Assembly (NCBI GenBank): GCA_022841465.1 | Contig: JALHRL010000014.1 | Span: forward strand, 1-64,000 | From: Bacteroidia bacterium | GTDB taxonomy: Bacteria; Bacteroidota; Bacteroidia; B-17B0; Aurantibacillaceae | DNA: 64,000 nucleotides | Direction: 5' to 3' | Position numbers and translations under genes: made by a program | Notes under the pieces: model-generated | The model's input: only the letters and a program-made list of their open reading frames with translations | What the model was told of the DNA's origin: nothing | The model's database searches: none | Shown here: piece after piece, positions 8,473 to 18,954 of the stretch | Layout of the letters: every line of letters begins with the position of its first letter | Position numbering within the stretch: position 1 is the first letter of the stretch

Positions 8473-10740
8473 TTACTTTTTATTTTGTGCATCAATAACT
8501 GCAATTACCACCATGTTTACAATTTCTCTAACACTGCTTCCTAATTGCAAAACATGAACAGGTTTGTTTAATCCCATTAAAACCGGACCAATTGCTTCTG
8601 CTCCACCCAATTCCTGCATTAATTTGTAGGCAATATTACCTGCCGCCAAATTTGGGAAAATAAAAGTATTTACATCTTTATCAGCTAAAGTGCTAAACGG
8701 AAATTGTTCTTTTAATAAATTATTATTGATGGCGAAGTTGGCTTGTATATCGCCATCTACAATTAAACCGGGATAATTTTTGTGTAAAATATTTACAGCC
8801 TTTGAAACTTTTTGTGGCACCGGCCCATCAGCCGAACCAAAATTTGAATACGAAAGCATTGCAATGCGCGGTGTTACATTAAATTGTTTTACCGTATTGG
8901 CAGTAAGCACTGCAATTTCTGCTAACTCCTCTGCCGTTGGATCAACATTCATGGTTGTATCAGCAAAAAAGTACGGACCGCGTTTAGTAATTAATACATA
9001 CAAGCCGGCCACTCTGCAAACGCTAGATTGTACACCTATAACCTCAAGAGCCGGTTTAATTGGCTGACCATATTTTCTGGTTAATCCGCTAATCATGGCA
9101 TCTGCCAAACCTAACTCAACCATGGTAGCGCCGAAATAATTTCTATCGCGCATTAATTTGCGTGCATCGTATTGCGTTAAACCACGGCGCTCGCGTTTTT
9201 TCCAAAGCAAATCACCAAATTCATTTCTTTTTTCTTCCTCTTCTACATAAGGATCTATGATTTGCATATCGGTTAAATCAATGTGATTTTCTTCTGCAAT
9301 TGCATGAATTTTATCCTTTTTCCCTAATAAAATTGGTTTTGCAATTCCTTCATCGCGCACTACCTGCGCCGCTTTTAAAATTTTATAAGTATCTGCCTCC
9401 GAAAACACTACGCGTTTAGGATTGCTTTTTGCTTTATTGGCAAGAGAGCGAATTAGTTTATTATCTTTCCCTAAACGATTTTCTAGTTCAGAAATGTAAG
9501 CATCCCAATTGGTAATTGTTTTACGAGCTACTCCGCTATCAATTGCAGCTTTAGCTACGGCAGAGGATACAGCTGAAATTAAACGGTTATCAATGGGTTT
9601 AGGTATAATGTAATCTGAACCGAAACTTAAATTTTTAGAACCATAAGCTAAGTTTACATAATCGGGCACGGCATCTTTTGCCAAATTTGCAATGGCCAAT
9701 GTTGCTGCCAGTTTCATTTCTTCATTAATGGTTGTTGCTCTCACATCCATGGCACCACGGAAAATAAAAGGAAAACCAAGAACGTTATTTACCTGATTTG
9801 GATTATCGCTTCTTCCGGTTGCAACAATAATATCTTTACGTGCAGCCATTGCGTCTTCGTAAGATATTTCAGGTGTTGGGTTAGCTAAAGCAAAAACAAC
9901 GCAATTTTTTGCCATGCTTTTTACCATTTCTTTATTTAAAATATTTCCTTTAGATAAACCAACAAATACATCGGCACCTTTAATGGCTTCTTCCAGTGTG
10001 TTTATTTTTGTGTTTTCTGAAGCAAAGAAAGATTTATACTGATCTAAATCTGTTCTTCCTTTATGAATTACACCTTTGCTGTCTAACATTAAAATGTTTT
10101 CTTTTTTTACGCCAACAGCAATGTACATTTTAGCGCAAGAGTTGGCAGAAGCACCGGCTCCGTTAATTACCAGTTTTATATCTTTTAATTTTTTTCCTGA
10201 AAGCTCTACTGCGTTAATTAAACCTGCTGCAGAAATAATTGCGGTACCGTGTTGGTCATCGTGCATTAACGGAATATCCAACTCCTCTTTTAACCTGCGT
10301 TCTATTTCAAAACATTCCGGTGCTTTTATATCTTCTAAATTAATTCCGCCAAAAGTGGGTGCAATGTTTTTAACTGTTCTAACAAATTCATCAATATCTG
10401 TTGTGTCTACTTCAATATCAAAAACATCAATGTCTGCATAAATTTTAAACAGCATTCCTTTTCCTTCCATTACCGGTTTAGAAGCAAGGGCGCCAATATT
10501 TCCTAAACCCAATACAGCTGTACCGTTAGAAATTACAGCAACCAAATTTCCTTTTGCCGTGTATTTATAGGCATCTTCCGGATTTTTCTCAATCTCTAAA
10601 CAAGGCTCTGCAACACCCGGAGAATACGCCAATGTTAAATCTCGCTGTGTGCTGTAAGGCTTTGTAGGGATTACTTCAATTTTTCCGGGACGACCTTGGG
10701 TGTGATATTCCAAGGCATCTTCGCGTCTGAATTTGCTCAT
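8473..10740 (-). CDS. maeB: NADP-dependent malic enzyme fused to phosphotransacetylase-like domain
   Basis: Malic enzyme oxidatively decarboxylates malate to pyruvate with NADP. At 755 residues this is the MaeB type: an N-terminal malic domain (SPGVAEPC near residue 40), a Rossmann domain with HDDQHGTAII near 165 and VINGAGASA near 195, and a C-terminal phosphotransacetylase-like half from about residue 430 (FSEADTYKILKAAQ; DGDIQANFA). In MaeB proteins the C-terminal half is thought to be regulatory, sensing acetyl-CoA, rather than a working PTA. It is the first gene of the leftward maeB-ruvA-sprA group. A TATTTTCG box about 20 bp upstream resembles the phylum -7 element with one mismatch. 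Confidence 0.96.
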   Translation of the reverse strand: MSKFRREDALEYHTQGRPGKIEVIPTKPYSTQRDLTLAYSPGVAEPCLEIEKNPEDAYKYTAKGNLVAVISNGTAVLGLGNIGALASKPVMEGKGMLFKIYADIDVFDIEVDTTDIDEFVRTVKNIAPTFGGINLEDIKAPECFEIERRLKEELDIPLMHDDQHGTAIISAAGLINAVELSGKKLKDIKLVINGAGASANSCAKMYIAVGVKKENILMLDSKGVIHKGRTDLDQYKSFFASENTKINTLEEAIKGADVFVGLSKGNILNKEMVKSMAKNCVVFALANPTPEISYEDAMAARKDIIVATGRSDNPNQVNNVLGFPFIFRGAMDVRATTINEEMKLAATLAIANLAKDAVPDYVNLAYGSKNLSFGSDYIIPKPIDNRLISAVSSAVAKAAIDSGVARKTITNWDAYISELENRLGKDNKLIRSLANKAKSNPKRVVFSEADTYKILKAAQVVRDEGIAKPILLGKKDKIHAIAEENHIDLTDMQIIDPYVEEEEKRNEFGDLLWKKRERRGLTQYDARKLMRDRNYFGATMVELGLADAMISGLTRKYGQPIKPALEVIGVQSSVCRVAGLYVLITKRGPYFFADTTMNVDPTAEELAEIAVLTANTVKQFNVTPRIAMLSYSNFGSADGPVPQKVSKAVNILHKNYPGLIVDGDIQANFAINNNLLKEQFPFSTLADKDVNTFIFPNLAAGNIAYKLMQELGGAEAIGPVLMGLNKPVHVLQLGSSVREIVNMVVIAVIDAQNKK

Positions 10741-10860
10741 AAGTTAATTTTAAGGAATAGCGAAAATACGAAAAAAAGGTAGAAAAGATGCTTTTATCAG
10801 TGCATTTATACGCTTGATAGTCAGTCAGATAAACTACACAATAAATTTGGAAAAACGGAG

Positions 10861-11664
10861 TTACTGCTCTTGCAAAAAATCTAGGATTTCTTTACAAACT
10901 GCGGGAACGTGCTCTAGATTTAAGGTATGACCTGCATGTTTTATAACCGTTAATTTAGAATCAGGAATATTTTTTTGTACTTCTCTTGCTAAATGTACCG
11001 GAAGTAGCAAATCTTTTTCACCTTGAATAATCAGTGTTTTTGACTTAATTTTTTTCAATTCATTTCTATAATCCGGCCTATCTTTTGTTGCTTTCATTAA
11101 ATTAAAAATAGACTGAACATTATTGTTTAACTCATCTTTAGAAGCCTTTAACGCTTGTATTGGCACAATGGGGTTATCAAAATACTCATCACTTAAAACA
11201 TAAGGCATCATGGTGTCAAACATTAAACTGTAACCGCCCGTTTCTAAAGAGCGCCACCAACTTAATTCAATGGCTTCAAACATAGGTGTTTTGTGTGCAA
11301 AGGTTGAAAGCAATAATAACTTATTTACCCTTTCAGGATACATAACTGCTAAATTCTGAGCCACTAAACTTCCGTAAGACAATCCAATAACATGTGCGTT
11401 TTTTATATTTTCAACATCAAGAACACTTATAACATCTTGAGCATGTTGATTAAAATCTCGAACCTCCGAATTTTTATCGCTTCTTCCCTGAAAAATAAAA
11501 TCCATTAAAATTATTTTGTATTTCTCTTTAAAAAACGGAACAACAAACAACCAAGATAAAGTAGATTGGGTTAAACCATTTAAAAACACAAGTGTTTCAG
11601 GAGCAGTTGTATTTCCTTGTACTTCGTAATAAATAGTTAATCCGTCTTTTGTTTTACAAATCAT
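10861..11664 (-). CDS. Alpha/beta-fold hydrolase
   Basis: This 267-residue protein has the complete alpha/beta-hydrolase layout: VFLNGLTQS as the oxyanion-loop region near residue 27, the nucleophile elbow GLSYGS with Ser96, the acid in QGEKDLLLP (Asp218) and the catalytic His in KHAGHTL (His246). It has no signal peptide and is probably cytoplasmic. Substrate cannot be told; close families include 3-oxoadipate enol-lactonase-like and lipase-like esterases. It starts 3 bp after the LD-carboxypeptidase gene, so the two are almost certainly co-transcribed. Confidence 0.9.
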   Translation of the reverse strand: MICKTKDGLTIYYEVQGNTTAPETLVFLNGLTQSTLSWLFVVPFFKEKYKIILMDFIFQGRSDKNSEVRDFNQHAQDVISVLDVENIKNAHVIGLSYGSLVAQNLAVMYPERVNKLLLLSTFAHKTPMFEAIELSWWRSLETGGYSLMFDTMMPYVLSDEYFDNPIVPIQALKASKDELNNNVQSIFNLMKATKDRPDYRNELKKIKSKTLIIQGEKDLLLPVHLAREVQKNIPDSKLTVIKHAGHTLNLEHVPAVCKEILDFLQEQ

Positions 11665-11667
11665 TTT

Positions 11668-12561
11668 TTATAAATAATTAAATTCTACTTTACTTTTTGT
11701 AACATTTAAACTTGCTTGCTTGCCAAAAAACAGTGCTAAATTTCTATCAACATGCCCTGCCGGAAAATTAAAACACACCGGGTAATTGTATTCAGCAACT
11801 GCATCTGCAATAATTTGTTCTGCATTTTTGCCAAAAGGTATTATATTATCCTTCATATCACTCATGCCGCCAACAATAAGTGCTTTCAAGTGTTTCAGCT
11901 TACCGCTTCTTTTTAACTGCAACATCATTCTATCTATATGATACAAATACTCGTCTAAATCTTCAATAAATAATATTTTATTTTTTGTTTTTAAATCATC
12001 ATTACTACCACTTAATGCGTAAAGCAAAGATAAATTTCCGCCTACTACTTGCCCCTTTGCTTTTCCTGCTTTATTTAATTTGTTGGACTTAATTTCATAG
12101 GTAGTTCTATTTCCAAATAAAGCATCTTTTAATGATTGCAATGCCTCTTTGTTATTTAAAAAATTTATTGGCATTGTTGCATGTAAACTTTGCAAACCCA
12201 AATTATGTAAACAACTGTGAAGTATAGTAATATCGCTGTATCCAACAATCCATTTGGGTAATTTTTTTAAGGGTTTAAAGTTAACTTTATCTATTATTCT
12301 AACAGTTCCATAACCCCCTCTTGCTATAATAATTGCTTTTGCTTTTTTGTGGTTAATTGCATTTTGTAAATCTTCTGCCCTGTTACTATCACTTCCTGCA
12401 AACTGGTTTTCTGATTTAAAAATATGTTTTCCTAACTCCACTTTTAATCCCCAATTTTCCAAAACTTTAATAGCGGGCTCTAACTCGCTTTTTAAAATTT
12501 TTCGTGCAGTAGCTATAATAACAACTGTATCTCCTTTTTTTAAATAAGCGGGGATTTTCAT
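11668..12561 (-). CDS. ldcA: LD-carboxypeptidase (peptidase family S66)
   Basis: S66 peptidases remove the terminal D-Ala from tetrapeptide stems during murein recycling; relatives include MccF immunity peptidases. The 297-residue length fits. The expected Ser-Glu-His triad is present: Ser109 in VGYSDIT, Glu200 in FIEDLDEYLYHIDRM, and His270 in FPAGHVDRN. RGGYGTVRI near residue 81 is also a family hallmark. No signal peptide is seen, in keeping with cytosolic recycling enzymes. It is the first gene of a two-gene leftward unit with the hydrolase and is divergent from metG across a 154-bp gap. Confidence 0.93.
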   Translation of the reverse strand: MKIPAYLKKGDTVVIIATARKILKSELEPAIKVLENWGLKVELGKHIFKSENQFAGSDSNRAEDLQNAINHKKAKAIIIARGGYGTVRIIDKVNFKPLKKLPKWIVGYSDITILHSCLHNLGLQSLHATMPINFLNNKEALQSLKDALFGNRTTYEIKSNKLNKAGKAKGQVVGGNLSLLYALSGSNDDLKTKNKILFIEDLDEYLYHIDRMMLQLKRSGKLKHLKALIVGGMSDMKDNIIPFGKNAEQIIADAVAEYNYPVCFNFPAGHVDRNLALFFGKQASLNVTKSKVEFNYL

Positions 12562-12685
12562 TTAATTTTTGATGAACTTTAAAGGTAAATTTTACTTAAA
12601 CTAACCTTACGAAGATAAAATTTTTTAATTATAAAGCCCAAAAAGAATAGTTTGTGTTTATCACTAAAATAAGCTTACAATTCGC

Positions 12686-12693
12686 TATCTTTG
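12686..12693 (+). promoter_or_regulatory. Candidate -7 box for metG
   Basis: TATCTTTG matches the Bacteroidota -7 consensus TAnnTTTG, 22 bp before the metG ATG. No well-spaced TTG (-33) is visible at 17-23 bp upstream, so only the -7 part is called. Confidence 0.55.
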
Positions 12694-12715
12694 CTCATTA
12701 ATTAATTTCATTTTT

Positions 12716-14761
12716 ATGTCCACTTCTTTTAAACGTAGTTTAGTAACAGCAGCATTGCCATACGCTAATGGTCCGGTTCACATTGGTCATTTAGCCGGTT
12801 GCTATTTGCCTGCCGATATTTACGTGCGTTACTTAAGAGGCATTGGGCATGATGTAAAATTTATTTGCGGGAGCGATGAGCATGGTGTTCCTATTACCAT
12901 TAAAGCTAAAAAAGAAGGAATAACACCGCAACAAGTGGTAGATAAGTATCACAAAATGATGGGTGATTCTTTTAAAGAATTTGGAATTTCGTTTGATATT
13001 TACTCACGTACAAGTAGTAAAACACATCATCAAACTGCTTCAGATTTTTTTAAAACGTTGTATGACAAAAAAGTTTTTACCGAACAAATTACCGAACAAT
13101 ATTTTGATGAAACAGCGCAACAATTTTTAGCAGACCGATACATTACCGGGCAATGTCCTAAATGCGGAAATGAAAATGCCTATGGCGATCAATGCGAAAA
13201 ATGCGGAAGCTCTCTAAACGCAACAGATTTAATAAACCCAAAATCTACACTAAGCGGAAACAAGCCGGTTTTAAAACAAACAAAAAACTGGTTTTTACCT
13301 TTAGATAAATTACAAGGAAAAATAAAAGATTACATAGAAGCACACAGCAATTGGAAAACAAATGTTTACGGACAATGCAAAAGCTGGTTAGATAGCGGCG
13401 ATGGTCTGCAGCCCAGGGCTATGACCAGAGATTTAGACTGGGGTGTAAAAGTTCCGGTAGAAGGTGCAGATGGGAAAGTATTATACGTTTGGTTTGATGC
13501 CCCCATTGGATACATTAGCGCTACAAAAGAATTACTACCCAATAATTGGGAAGATTACTGGAAAAGTAAAGACAGTAGATTAATTCATTTTATTGGAAAA
13601 GACAATATTGTTTTTCATTGCATTATTTTTCCGGCTATGTTAATGGAACATGGAGAATTTGTTTTAGCAGACAATGTTCCGGCAAACGAATTTTTAAATT
13701 TAGAAGGCGATAAAATTTCTACCTCACGTAATTGGGCCGTTTGGTTGCATGAATATTTAATAGATTTCAAAAATCAACAAGATGTTTTGCGTTATACTTT
13801 ATGCAGCAACGCCCCTGAAACAAAAGATAATGATTTTACGTGGAAAGATTTTCAAACAAAAAACAACAGCGAGTTGGTTGCAATTTTTGGAAATTTTGTA
13901 AACCGTACAGTAGTTTTAACGCATAAATATTATCAAGGTAAAGTTCCGCCTGCAGAAAAATACAGTAAAGAAGATTTATTGGTATTAGAAGAATTGGCAA
14001 AATTTCCACAAAAAATAAGTTCATCAATAGAACAATTTAAATTCAGAGAGGCTATTCAAGAACTAATGAACTTGGCTCGCTTAGGTAATAAATATTTAGC
14101 AGAAACCGAACCTTGGAAATTAATTAAAACAGATGAAGAGCGCGTAAAAACCATTTTAAACATTGCCTTACAAATTACAACCAATTTGGCAATTTTAAGT
14201 GAGCCCTTTTTGCCCTTTACTTCTGCTAAATTATTTTCTATTTTAAATTGCAAACAAATTAATTGGTTAAGCGCAAAACAAACAAATAATTTACCCGCAG
14301 GGCATGTAATTGGTAAAGAAGAATTATTATTTAATAAAATAGAAGACGATCAAATACAAGGGCAGTTAGATAAATTAGATGAAAGTAAAAGTGCTAATGC
14401 CTTAAACATTCAATTAACTGCGGCAAAACCCGAAATAACATTTGATGAGTTTACAAAAATGGATATTAGAGTTGGAACAATATTAGAAGCAGAACGTGTT
14501 CCCAAAACAGATAAACTTTTAAAGTTAAAAATAGATACAGGTATTGATGTAAGAACCGTGGTAAGTGGAATAGCCGCTTTTTATAAACCGGAAGATATTA
14601 TTGGTCAGCAAATAAGTATTTTAGTAAACCTTGCCCCCAGAAACATTAAAGGAATAGAAAGCCGAGGAATGATTTTAATGGCAGAAAATGCCAAGGGTGA
14701 GTTAAGTTTTGTTTCTCCAACCAAACAAGAAGAAAGCCACAATGGTTCAACAATCAAATAA
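12716..14761 (+). CDS. metG: Methionyl-tRNA synthetase
   Basis: Class I synthetase charging tRNA-Met. Visible parts are the HIGH motif at residues 22-25, a zinc knuckle near residue 145 ([18 protein letters not shown]), the KMSKS-equivalent KISTS in [10 protein letters not shown] near residue 335, and a C-terminal EMAP/Trbp111-type tRNA-binding domain from about residue 580 ([14 protein letters not shown]) that drives dimerisation. The 681-residue length is normal for the long form. The stop overlaps the start of the next gene by about 20 bp, so the two may be coupled. Confidence 0.98.
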   Translation: MSTSFKRSLVTAALPYANGPVHIGHLAGCYLPADIYVRYLRGIGHDVKFICGSDEHGVPITIKAKKEGITPQQVVDKYHKMMGDSFKEFGISFDIYSRTSSKTHHQTASDFFKTLYDKKVFTEQITEQYFDETAQQFLADRYITGQCPKCGNENAYGDQCEKCGSSLNATDLINPKSTLSGNKPVLKQTKNWFLPLDKLQGKIKDYIEAHSNWKTNVYGQCKSWLDSGDGLQPRAMTRDLDWGVKVPVEGADGKVLYVWFDAPIGYISATKELLPNNWEDYWKSKDSRLIHFIGKDNIVFHCIIFPAMLMEHGEFVLADNVPANEFLNLEGDKISTSRNWAVWLHEYLIDFKNQQDVLRYTLCSNAPETKDNDFTWKDFQTKNNSELVAIFGNFVNRTVVLTHKYYQGKVPPAEKYSKEDLLVLEELAKFPQKISSSIEQFKFREAIQELMNLARLGNKYLAETEPWKLIKTDEERVKTILNIALQITTNLAILSEPFLPFTSAKLFSILNCKQINWLSAKQTNNLPAGHVIGKEELLFNKIEDDQIQGQLDKLDESKSANALNIQLTAAKPEITFDEFTKMDIRVGTILEAERVPKTDKLLKLKIDTGIDVRTVVSGIAAFYKPEDIIGQQISILVNLAPRNIKGIESRGMILMAENAKGELSFVSPTKQEESHNGSTIK

Positions 14762-15575
14762 ATATTTTATTGCTTTTGCTTTTTTACTTTGTGCCGTTTC
14801 ATTTTCTGCACAAGAAAAAGAAACAACACACGAACAAGATTATCATAAAAATGATTTTAAAAAATTTAAAAAACGTGCAGATGTTATTGCTTCGTGGCAA
14901 ATTCAAAATTTAAAATTTGGTGCCCTTGTAGTGCGTTTTCAAAATAATCAAAAAAAAATTGATGCCTGCAGAAGAATTGGCGACAAAATGCTAGAAGATA
15001 AAATTATGGCAGAAACACAGTTTTATAATAAACTAATGATGCGTGCCTATAACGAAGAATTTAAATTCTGTAAAGTATATTTTATTTATTCGCAAAGCAG
15101 CGACTCTCTTTTAAAAGGAGTAAAAAAAGGAATATTTATTGATTCAACGCTTGCTGTTAACAACACCATTGAAATGACTGAAAACTTTTACATAGTAGCA
15201 GAAAAAGATTATGTGTACAATTCCTCTATTGGTTTTATAAAAGAAGATTCTGCAAAATATGCTGTTGAATCGGGAAACAAAACCATTGATGTATCTGTAG
15301 TTTTAAAAAACAAATACGGGCATCAATTAAAAACCCCTTTTCCGTTTTATGTTAACCGCTCGTTTTTAAATTCAAGCTCTAAATATGATGTAAAATATTC
15401 GTTTACCGACGCAGAAGGCAAATTAAAAAACATTGTTTTAACCCTAAGTAAAGATATTACTTTACCTAAACAAAAAAATTATATTCAAGAACTAAGCGAA
15501 AATCTTCAGCGATTTTATAACAACAGGCAAGGCGAACAAGTAAATAACCCTTTAATTAAGCCTTTTTTATATTAA
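14742..15575 (+). CDS. Secreted protein of unknown function
   Basis: I do not recognise this family. The start at 14742 ([17 protein letters not shown]) gives a clean signal peptide ending at SFSAQ; a longer frame from 14709 would put 11 extra polar residues ahead of it. The mature part is about 250 residues, rich in Lys and Asn, with no transmembrane segment, no Cys cluster and no sorting domain. It overlaps the end of metG by about 20 bp, so co-expression is likely, but nothing links it to translation. Probably periplasmic. Confidence 0.8.
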   Translation: MVQQSNKYFIAFAFLLCAVSFSAQEKETTHEQDYHKNDFKKFKKRADVIASWQIQNLKFGALVVRFQNNQKKIDACRRIGDKMLEDKIMAETQFYNKLMMRAYNEEFKFCKVYFIYSQSSDSLLKGVKKGIFIDSTLAVNNTIEMTENFYIVAEKDYVYNSSIGFIKEDSAKYAVESGNKTIDVSVVLKNKYGHQLKTPFPFYVNRSFLNSSSKYDVKYSFTDAEGKLKNIVLTLSKDITLPKQKNYIQELSENLQRFYNNRQGEQVNNPLIKPFLY

Positions 15576-15645
15576 ATAACTCCTTAGCATTACTAGAATA
15601 ATCTAAATTTTAGGTTCAATTATTCCCTTGTTAACATACCAAACA

Positions 15646-15676
15646 TTGTGTTTACATCACAATTTTAATATATTTG
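15646..15676 (+). promoter_or_regulatory. Promoter for the T9SS metalloprotease
   Basis: TTG at 15646-15648 is followed after 20 bp by TATATTTG at 15669-15676, a full match to TTG-N17-23-TAnnTTTG. The ATG is 22 bp further on. The preceding gap (15576-15645) holds nothing else I can name. Confidence 0.65.
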
Positions 15677-15698
15677 ATATTCTAATAAATACATTGTA

Positions 15699-17972
15699 AT
15701 GAAATTATTATTTACTACACTTGGTTTAGCTTTAAGCTTAAATTGCTTTTCGCAAAATTCTGAAAATGGCTTTTGGAAACTTTCTTCTGAAGATAAAATT
15801 AGTTCAAGAGCTAACAGACAAATTATTCCCGACAAATACCGTGTTTACGAATTACAGTTTGAGAACATTAAAAACGCATTAGTAAGCGCTCCTAATGAAA
15901 AGGCGGTAAATATTAATCAAAGTAATTTTATTATAAGTTTACCTGCACCTAATGGGGAAATGCAATTGTTTAAAGTGGTTGAAGCTCCTGTTATGGCTCC
16001 GGAATTAGCTGCAAGTTTTCCGGAAATAAAAACATTTTCTATTAAAGGAATTACCGATGTGTACGCAAATGGCAAAATAGATTTTACACCATTTGGATTT
16101 CATGCAATGGTAAGAAGTATTAATGGTGATTATTTTATTGACCCATATGCAAATTATAATACAAGTGATTATATTTCTTATTACGTAAAAGATTTTACGA
16201 AGCCTTTAGAGGGTCGCTTACCCGAGGTAGGTGTTGAAGGTGTTTCATCTGCTCCACATGATAAAACCAATGAAGCTTTTGGAAACTTACAAAGCACTAT
16301 GCCACCCGCTGCTTGTGTAGGTGCAAATTTAAGAACCTACCGTTTAGCTATTGCTTGCACTGGCGAATATGCTGTTGCTGTTTGCAGCCCTTCTGTAGCA
16401 ACTGTTCCGCTTACTTTATCTAAAATTGTTACAACAGTTAATCGTGTTGACGGAGTTTATGAAACAGAAGTTGCAGTTAGATTAACATTAGTTCCAACTA
16501 CAACAAACGTAATCTTCCTTGTTGGTGCTTCAGATCCATTTAATAATACAAATGCCGGTACTTTAATCGGTCAAAGTCAAACAGTAATTACAAACACCAT
16601 TGGTTCGGCTAATTACGATATAGGCCATACCTTTAGTACAGGAGCCGGCGGACTTGCAGGCTTGGGTGTAGTTTGCAGTAACAGCAATAAAGCAAGAGGT
16701 GTAACCGGTAGTCCGCAACCTTACGGCGACCCATACGATATTGATTATGTTGCACATGAAATTGGTCATCAGTTTAGCGGCAATCACACTTTCAATGCTC
16801 TTTCCTCTTCGTGTAATGGTAACAGAAACGGAGCAACATCTGTAGAACCGGGAAGTGGAATTACTATCATGGGTTACGCAGGTATTTGCGGAACAAATGA
16901 TTTAGCTTCAAACAGCATTGCTTATTTTCACGCCATTAGTTTTGATGAAATTGCAAATTTTGTTGCAACCGGCGGTGGAGCCTCTTGCGACGTTTCAACG
17001 GCTACGGGCAACGCCCCTCCTGTTGTTTCATCGCCTAACAACTTTGTTGTTCCCGGCAATACACCGTTTATTTTAACCGGAAGTGCAACCGACCCTAACA
17101 GCGATCCTTTAACGTATTCATGGGAAGAAACGGATCCGGGTACATCCGGTGGAAATTGGAATTCAGGAAACAAGCCTTTTTTCCGTTCTTACGTTCCTTC
17201 TACAAATAATTCACGATCATTTCCAATTTTATCTGCAGTATTGGCGAATAGTTTACAGGCAACTAAAGGAGAGTATTTACCTACTACTTCGCAAACTTTA
17301 AATTTCAGGCTAACTGCACGCGATAATAAAATGGGCGGTGGCGGCGTTTGTTATGTTGCAAAAACAATAACTATTAATGCAACAGCCGGTCCTTTTGCAA
17401 TAACATACCCTAATACCACCGGAATAGTTTGGTTAGGCGGATCACAACAAAACATCACTTGGAATGTTAACGGTACCGATGTAGCTCCCATTAATTGTGC
17501 CAATGTAAACATTTTAATTTCTTACAATTCAGGCACAACCTTTACTACCTTATTAGCAAACACACCCAATGATGGTGCACAACAAATTACAGTGCCAACA
17601 TTAAGCACAACCATTAGCACTTGCAGAATTAAAATTGAAGCAGTTGGAAATGTGTTTTATGATATAAATCAACCTAACTTCACTATTACAAATGTAGCTA
17701 CAGGTGTAAATGATTTTATAGAAGAAAATGTTTTCGGATTAAATGTTTACCCAAATCCAAGTAATGGCAAATTATATTACGAGTTTGCTGAAGTATTGGC
17801 TAAAGACACCGAGATATTTATTTTCAGTAACAATGGTAAATTAATTTACAGTACCAAAACAGATAAAGGAAAAGGTGAAATTAATTTAGAAGGGGTTTCA
17901 AAGGGAATTTACATGGTTCAACTAAGAAATACAGCAGGAAAAAGCAGCACCAAAAAAATTGTTATTGAATAA
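15699..17972 (+). CDS. Secreted reprolysin-like metalloprotease with T9SS sorting domain
   Basis: A zinc endopeptidase of the metzincin type. It has a signal peptide (KLLFTTLGLALSLNCFSQ), a pro-region to about residue 200, and then the catalytic domain, whose HEIGHQFSGNH near residue 352 fits HExxHxxGxxH (three His zinc ligands and the catalytic Glu). Downstream IMGYAGICG is the Met-turn. After that come beta-sandwich regions with bacterial Ig/PKD-like text (GSATDPNSDPLTYSWEE). The end is a T9SS type A sorting domain: LNVYPNPSNGKLYYEF, then KGIYMVQLRN and STKKIVIE. The protein should be exported by SprA and either anchored to the surface or released. It is 757 residues and has its own promoter and terminator. 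Confidence 0.95.
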   Translation: MKLLFTTLGLALSLNCFSQNSENGFWKLSSEDKISSRANRQIIPDKYRVYELQFENIKNALVSAPNEKAVNINQSNFIISLPAPNGEMQLFKVVEAPVMAPELAASFPEIKTFSIKGITDVYANGKIDFTPFGFHAMVRSINGDYFIDPYANYNTSDYISYYVKDFTKPLEGRLPEVGVEGVSSAPHDKTNEAFGNLQSTMPPAACVGANLRTYRLAIACTGEYAVAVCSPSVATVPLTLSKIVTTVNRVDGVYETEVAVRLTLVPTTTNVIFLVGASDPFNNTNAGTLIGQSQTVITNTIGSANYDIGHTFSTGAGGLAGLGVVCSNSNKARGVTGSPQPYGDPYDIDYVAHEIGHQFSGNHTFNALSSSCNGNRNGATSVEPGSGITIMGYAGICGTNDLASNSIAYFHAISFDEIANFVATGGGASCDVSTATGNAPPVVSSPNNFVVPGNTPFILTGSATDPNSDPLTYSWEETDPGTSGGNWNSGNKPFFRSYVPSTNNSRSFPILSAVLANSLQATKGEYLPTTSQTLNFRLTARDNKMGGGGVCYVAKTITINATAGPFAITYPNTTGIVWLGGSQQNITWNVNGTDVAPINCANVNILISYNSGTTFTTLLANTPNDGAQQITVPTLSTTISTCRIKIEAVGNVFYDINQPNFTITNVATGVNDFIEENVFGLNVYPNPSNGKLYYEFAEVLAKDTEIFIFSNNGKLIYSTKTDKGKGEINLEGVSKGIYMVQLRNTAGKSSTKKIVIE

Positions 17973-17992
17973 ACTTTAAATAATATTACAAG

Positions 17993-18021
17993 AAGGGCAA
18001 TTTTTAAATTGCCCTTTTTTT
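17993..18021 (+). terminator. Rho-independent terminator after the metalloprotease
   Basis: The arms AAGGGCAATTT and AAATTGCCCTT form a hairpin followed by a run of T, 20 bp after the stop codon. Confidence 0.85.
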
Positions 18022-18060
18022 ATTCTTAAAAGTTCGTATATTGTATTCTACTTACAAATC

Positions 18061-18405
18061 ATGAAATTATTAGGCGTTTTATTTGCATTTACATTCGTGT
18101 TAACGTTGGCATTTTGCACCACCAAACAAAAAGCAATAAAAGAAAAAAAGAATGTGACTTTTGAGAAAGATGTGCTGCCTATTTTAAAAGATAGGTGTAC
18201 ACCTTGTCATTTTCCGGAAACAGGTAAAAAGAAAATGCTGGATACGTACCAAGCCAATAAAGATAATATTGATGAAATTTTGAAAAGAATTCAACTGCCT
18301 AAAGAAGACCCACTGTATATGCCGTTTAAAAGTAAAAAAACACCTTTAAACGACAGCTTAATTGAAGTAATTAAAAATTGGAAGCTACAAGGTTTTATTC
18401 CGTAA
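18061..18405 (+). CDS. Small lipoprotein with one c-type haem motif
   Basis: This 114-residue protein has a lipoprotein signal with Cys near residue 19 (LTLAFCTTK). Then FEKDVLPILKDRCTPCHFPE carries a single CxxCH haem-attachment motif near residue 55 within the context usual for the planctomycete-type cytochrome C domain. It probably lies on the periplasmic face of a membrane as an electron carrier or haem-linked sensor. KKKMLDTYQANKDN and the terminal LIEVIKNWKLQGFIP resemble the end of such domains. The partner is unknown; the next gene is a GNAT only 4 bp away. Confidence 0.82.
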   Translation: MKLLGVLFAFTFVLTLAFCTTKQKAIKEKKNVTFEKDVLPILKDRCTPCHFPETGKKKMLDTYQANKDNIDEILKRIQLPKEDPLYMPFKSKKTPLNDSLIEVIKNWKLQGFIP

Positions 18406-18409
18406 TATT

Positions 18410-18934
18410 ATGATTCTACCGATAATAGAAACAGAGCGACTTATAATTCGGGAAATTTTGCCACAAGATGAGCAAGATTTTTTTGAACTCGATTCTGATC
18501 CTAAAGTTCATAAATTCCTCGGTAAAAATCCTGTCAAAGATGTTCTCCAAATTAAATTAGTAATTGAGTTTGTAAGAAAACAATATATTGAAAATGGTAT
18601 TGGAAGATGGGCCGTTGTTGAGAAGAAAAATAATGAATTTATTGGTTGGGCAGGCTTAAAATTAGTGAAAGATTTAACCAATAATCACATTAATTTTTAC
18701 GATTTAGGTTACCGCTTAAAACAAAAACATTGGGGTAAGGGCTTTGCAACAGAAGCTTCACGCGAAGTTTTAAAATTTGGTTTTGAAAACATGAAATTAA
18801 AAAAAATATTCGCAGCAACCGAAAGTGCAAACTCTGCCTCTAACCATGTACTTGAAAAATTAGGTTTTAATTTAATAGAACAGTATATGGAAGATAATAG
18901 ATTGCATAATTGGTTTAAAATTGAAAACACATAA
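18410..18934 (+). CDS. GNAT-family N-acetyltransferase (RimJ/RimL-like)
   Basis: This 174-residue protein opens with the family signature IIETERLIIREI and has the acetyl-CoA pyrophosphate-binding loop in HWGKGFATEASREVLKFGF near residue 105, followed by ATESANSASNHVLEKLGF. These are typical of the RimJ/RimL group that acetylates protein N-termini or small amines. The actual substrate is not evident. It follows the cytochrome-type lipoprotein after 4 bp and precedes another lipoprotein, so they may share a transcript. Confidence 0.9.
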   Translation: MILPIIETERLIIREILPQDEQDFFELDSDPKVHKFLGKNPVKDVLQIKLVIEFVRKQYIENGIGRWAVVEKKNNEFIGWAGLKLVKDLTNNHINFYDLGYRLKQKHWGKGFATEASREVLKFGFENMKLKKIFAATESANSASNHVLEKLGFNLIEQYMEDNRLHNWFKIENT

Positions 18935-18954
18935 TAACTTTAATGCATAATGAT

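Noticed and set aside
16563-17173. Frames opposite the metalloprotease and other large genes
   Set aside because: They are shadow frames without initiation context or family motifs, nested inside genes with clear domains.
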